A stretch of DNA of 5,862 bases from CAYIBD01 sp964361655 (GTDB lineage Bacteria > Patescibacteriota > Minisyncoccia > Sungbacterales > SURF-37), in contig CAYIBD010000038.1 of NCBI GenBank assembly GCA_964361655.1, forward strand, positions 1 to 5,862. Direction: 5' to 3'. Below the pieces are notes generated by a model, which was given only the letters and a program-made list of their open reading frames with translations, had not been told where the DNA came from and did not search any database. The position numbers and the translations under genes were made by a program. Positions within the stretch are counted from its first letter, which is position 1, and every line of letters starts with the position of its first letter. This document shows positions 5,056-5,862 of the stretch, one piece after another.

Positions 5056-5676
5056 TTATTTGACTCCAGAAATGTGCTCGATAATTCCGAACTGGACACC
5101 AATGATCTCTACCTTATGAAATCCTGCTTCCGAAAATAACTTCGCAACTGAACCCTGCAAATTTTCACCAGTAAATGCGTGTTTTCTTACTGTTGCGCTT
5201 ATCATTCGTCCCAGCCAATTTCCCGGTCTTCCCCAATCAGACACGAATACCCGTCCTGATGGTTTAAGCACTCGCCGAATTTCTTGCGCCGTTTTTCGTT
5301 TGGCATCGATAGGTAGATGGTGGAATGTCAGTGAGCTTGCTACTAGATCGAAAATATTATCTTTAAATTCTAGTTTCTCACCTACCCCAACACTAAACTG
5401 AATACCTGAGTTTCTACTCGCATTTTTCCCTTCTGCAATTCTTATCATATCCTCTGATGGATCAATACCGTACAGCTTAATATGATCGCCACATTTTTCA
5501 CGCAGTAGAAATAGTACCGTGCCGGGACCGCATCCAACATCAAGTACTTTTTCCGTACAACTTAACTTCATTAAACCAACCATCCATCTGTGGACAAAGT
5601 GCGCTCCTCTCAAAGTTTGCAGGAATTCATACCATTTTGCTTTACGACCGCTGATTATTTTTCCTTCGGTTTTCAT
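5056..5676 (-). CDS. Class I SAM-dependent methyltransferase (Methyltransf_11-like)
   Basis: This is a cytoplasmic methyltransferase of the UbiE/Methyltransf_11 type; the acceptor is not predictable. From ATG 5676 it has 206 residues. Motif I VLDVGCGPGT (44-53) binds AdoMet, LYGIDPS ends strand 2 with Asp72, which should hold the ribose hydroxyls, VGVGEKLEF (96-104) precedes motif post-II, FDLVASSLTFHHL (109-121) is motif IV, and LKPSGRVFVSDWGRPGNW is the strand 5 region. The C-terminus ends soon after GFHKVEIIG. GAGG lies 9 nt before ATG 5676, which is why I prefer it. ATG 5685 (209 aa) and GTG 5730 (224 aa) are in frame; the GTG aligns with an ATG in repeat A but has no ribosome-binding site. 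The gene is AT-rich compared with the left part, stands alone, and is flanked by 111-bp direct repeats, consistent with acquisition as a unit. Confidence 0.88.
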   Translation of the reverse strand: MKTEGKIISGRKAKWYEFLQTLRGAHFVHRWMVGLMKLSCTEKVLDVGCGPGTVLFLLREKCGDHIKLYGIDPSEDMIRIAEGKNASRNSGIQFSVGVGEKLEFKDNIFDLVASSLTFHHLPIDAKRKTAQEIRRVLKPSGRVFVSDWGRPGNWLGRMISATVRKHAFTGENLQGSVAKLFSEAGFHKVEIIGVQFGIIEHISGVK

Positions 5677-5694
5677 ATTTTCCATCCTCACGCC

Positions 5695-5805
5695 CCGTGA
5701 CACTTCTACTATTTTAACGATGTCCCACACGGATTTTTGTTATTTTAAGCCATTTTCTTACTTATGCTGCTCTCTGATCTGCCGAAATATAGAAAATGTC
5801 ATGGG
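5695..5805. repeat. Direct repeat copy B, covering the methyltransferase 5' region
   Basis: This is the partner of 4944-5054 at a constant offset of 751 bp with no insertion or deletion. It lies directly upstream of the methyltransferase and probably carries its promoter, although I find no convincing -35/-10 pair on the minus strand. A TAAAAT at 5747-5742 in a conserved block is the best -10 candidate. Confidence 0.75.
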
Positions 5806-5814
5806 GATAAAAAC

Positions 5815-5843
5815 TTGACATCCTTTATGTTTAGCGGTATAAT
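5815..5843 (+). promoter_or_regulatory. Perfect consensus sigma-70 promoter reading out of the window
   Basis: TTGACA (5815-5820), exactly 17 nt, then TATAAT (5838-5843): both hexamers match consensus completely. Predicted +1 is about 5850, only 13 nt before the edge. The transcript could be a gene (an ATG occurs at 5855) or another small RNA; this cannot be decided here. Confidence 0.8.
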
Positions 5844-5862
5844 TGCACCAGAACATGAAAGG

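Noticed and set aside
4944..5805. Integron-type attC recombination sites
   Set aside because: The repeats lack the GTTRRRY core sites and paired inverted arms expected of attC, and no integrase is present.
1..5862. CRISPR array, tRNA or transposase
   Set aside because: No regularly spaced short repeats, no cloverleaf with a TTCRA-type arm and no transposase or integrase frame were found on either strand.

Overview
The window looks like a chromosomal segment of a bacterium, probably a Patescibacteria/Parcubacteria-type (CPR) lineage. This is inferred from the style of the proteins: a MacA/HlyD-like adaptor with a long helical insertion containing a 'DQFFSNPR' stretch, a short HicB-HicA pair in B-then-A order, and a short RelE-type pair. 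No marker gene is present, so the taxonomic call is tentative. UGA is used as an ordinary stop by several genes here, so a UGA=Gly code is unlikely.

Positions 1-4728 are GC-rich (a sample line, 1141-1200, has 37 G/C of 60) and every gene lies on the minus strand. In transcription order (right to left) they are a HicB-like antitoxin, a HicA-like toxin whose natural 5' end is cut by an in-frame TGA, a small antitoxin, a RelE/ParE-type toxin, a Nudix hydrolase, a MacA/HlyD-like adaptor, a MacB-type ABC ATPase, and a MacB-type permease that runs off the left edge. The antitoxin-toxin-Nudix genes are 4-6 nt apart. The adaptor, ATPase and permease overlap or nearly touch and form an export operon. 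Each toxin-antitoxin pair has a recognisable promoter with a 17-nt spacer, and in both cases the predicted start of transcription falls on the A of the antitoxin ATG, which implies leaderless mRNAs.

Positions 4729-5055 hold no convincing protein gene. Diverging from the hicB promoter is a strong plus-strand promoter (TTGACA, 17 nt, extended TATATG). It is followed by a compact structured sequence of about 123 nt and a near-perfect intrinsic terminator with a GUAA tetraloop. I read this as a free-standing small RNA gene of a family I do not recognise, and it is the most interesting object in the window.

Positions 4944-5862 are AT-rich (line 5401-5460 has 23 G/C of 60) and look acquired. A class I SAM-dependent methyltransferase on the minus strand is bracketed by two 111-bp imperfect direct repeats that align without gaps (about 71% identity by hand count). 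One copy covers the methyltransferase 5' region; the other begins at the base after the small RNA terminator. Right of the second copy lies a perfect consensus plus-strand promoter whose product is outside the window.
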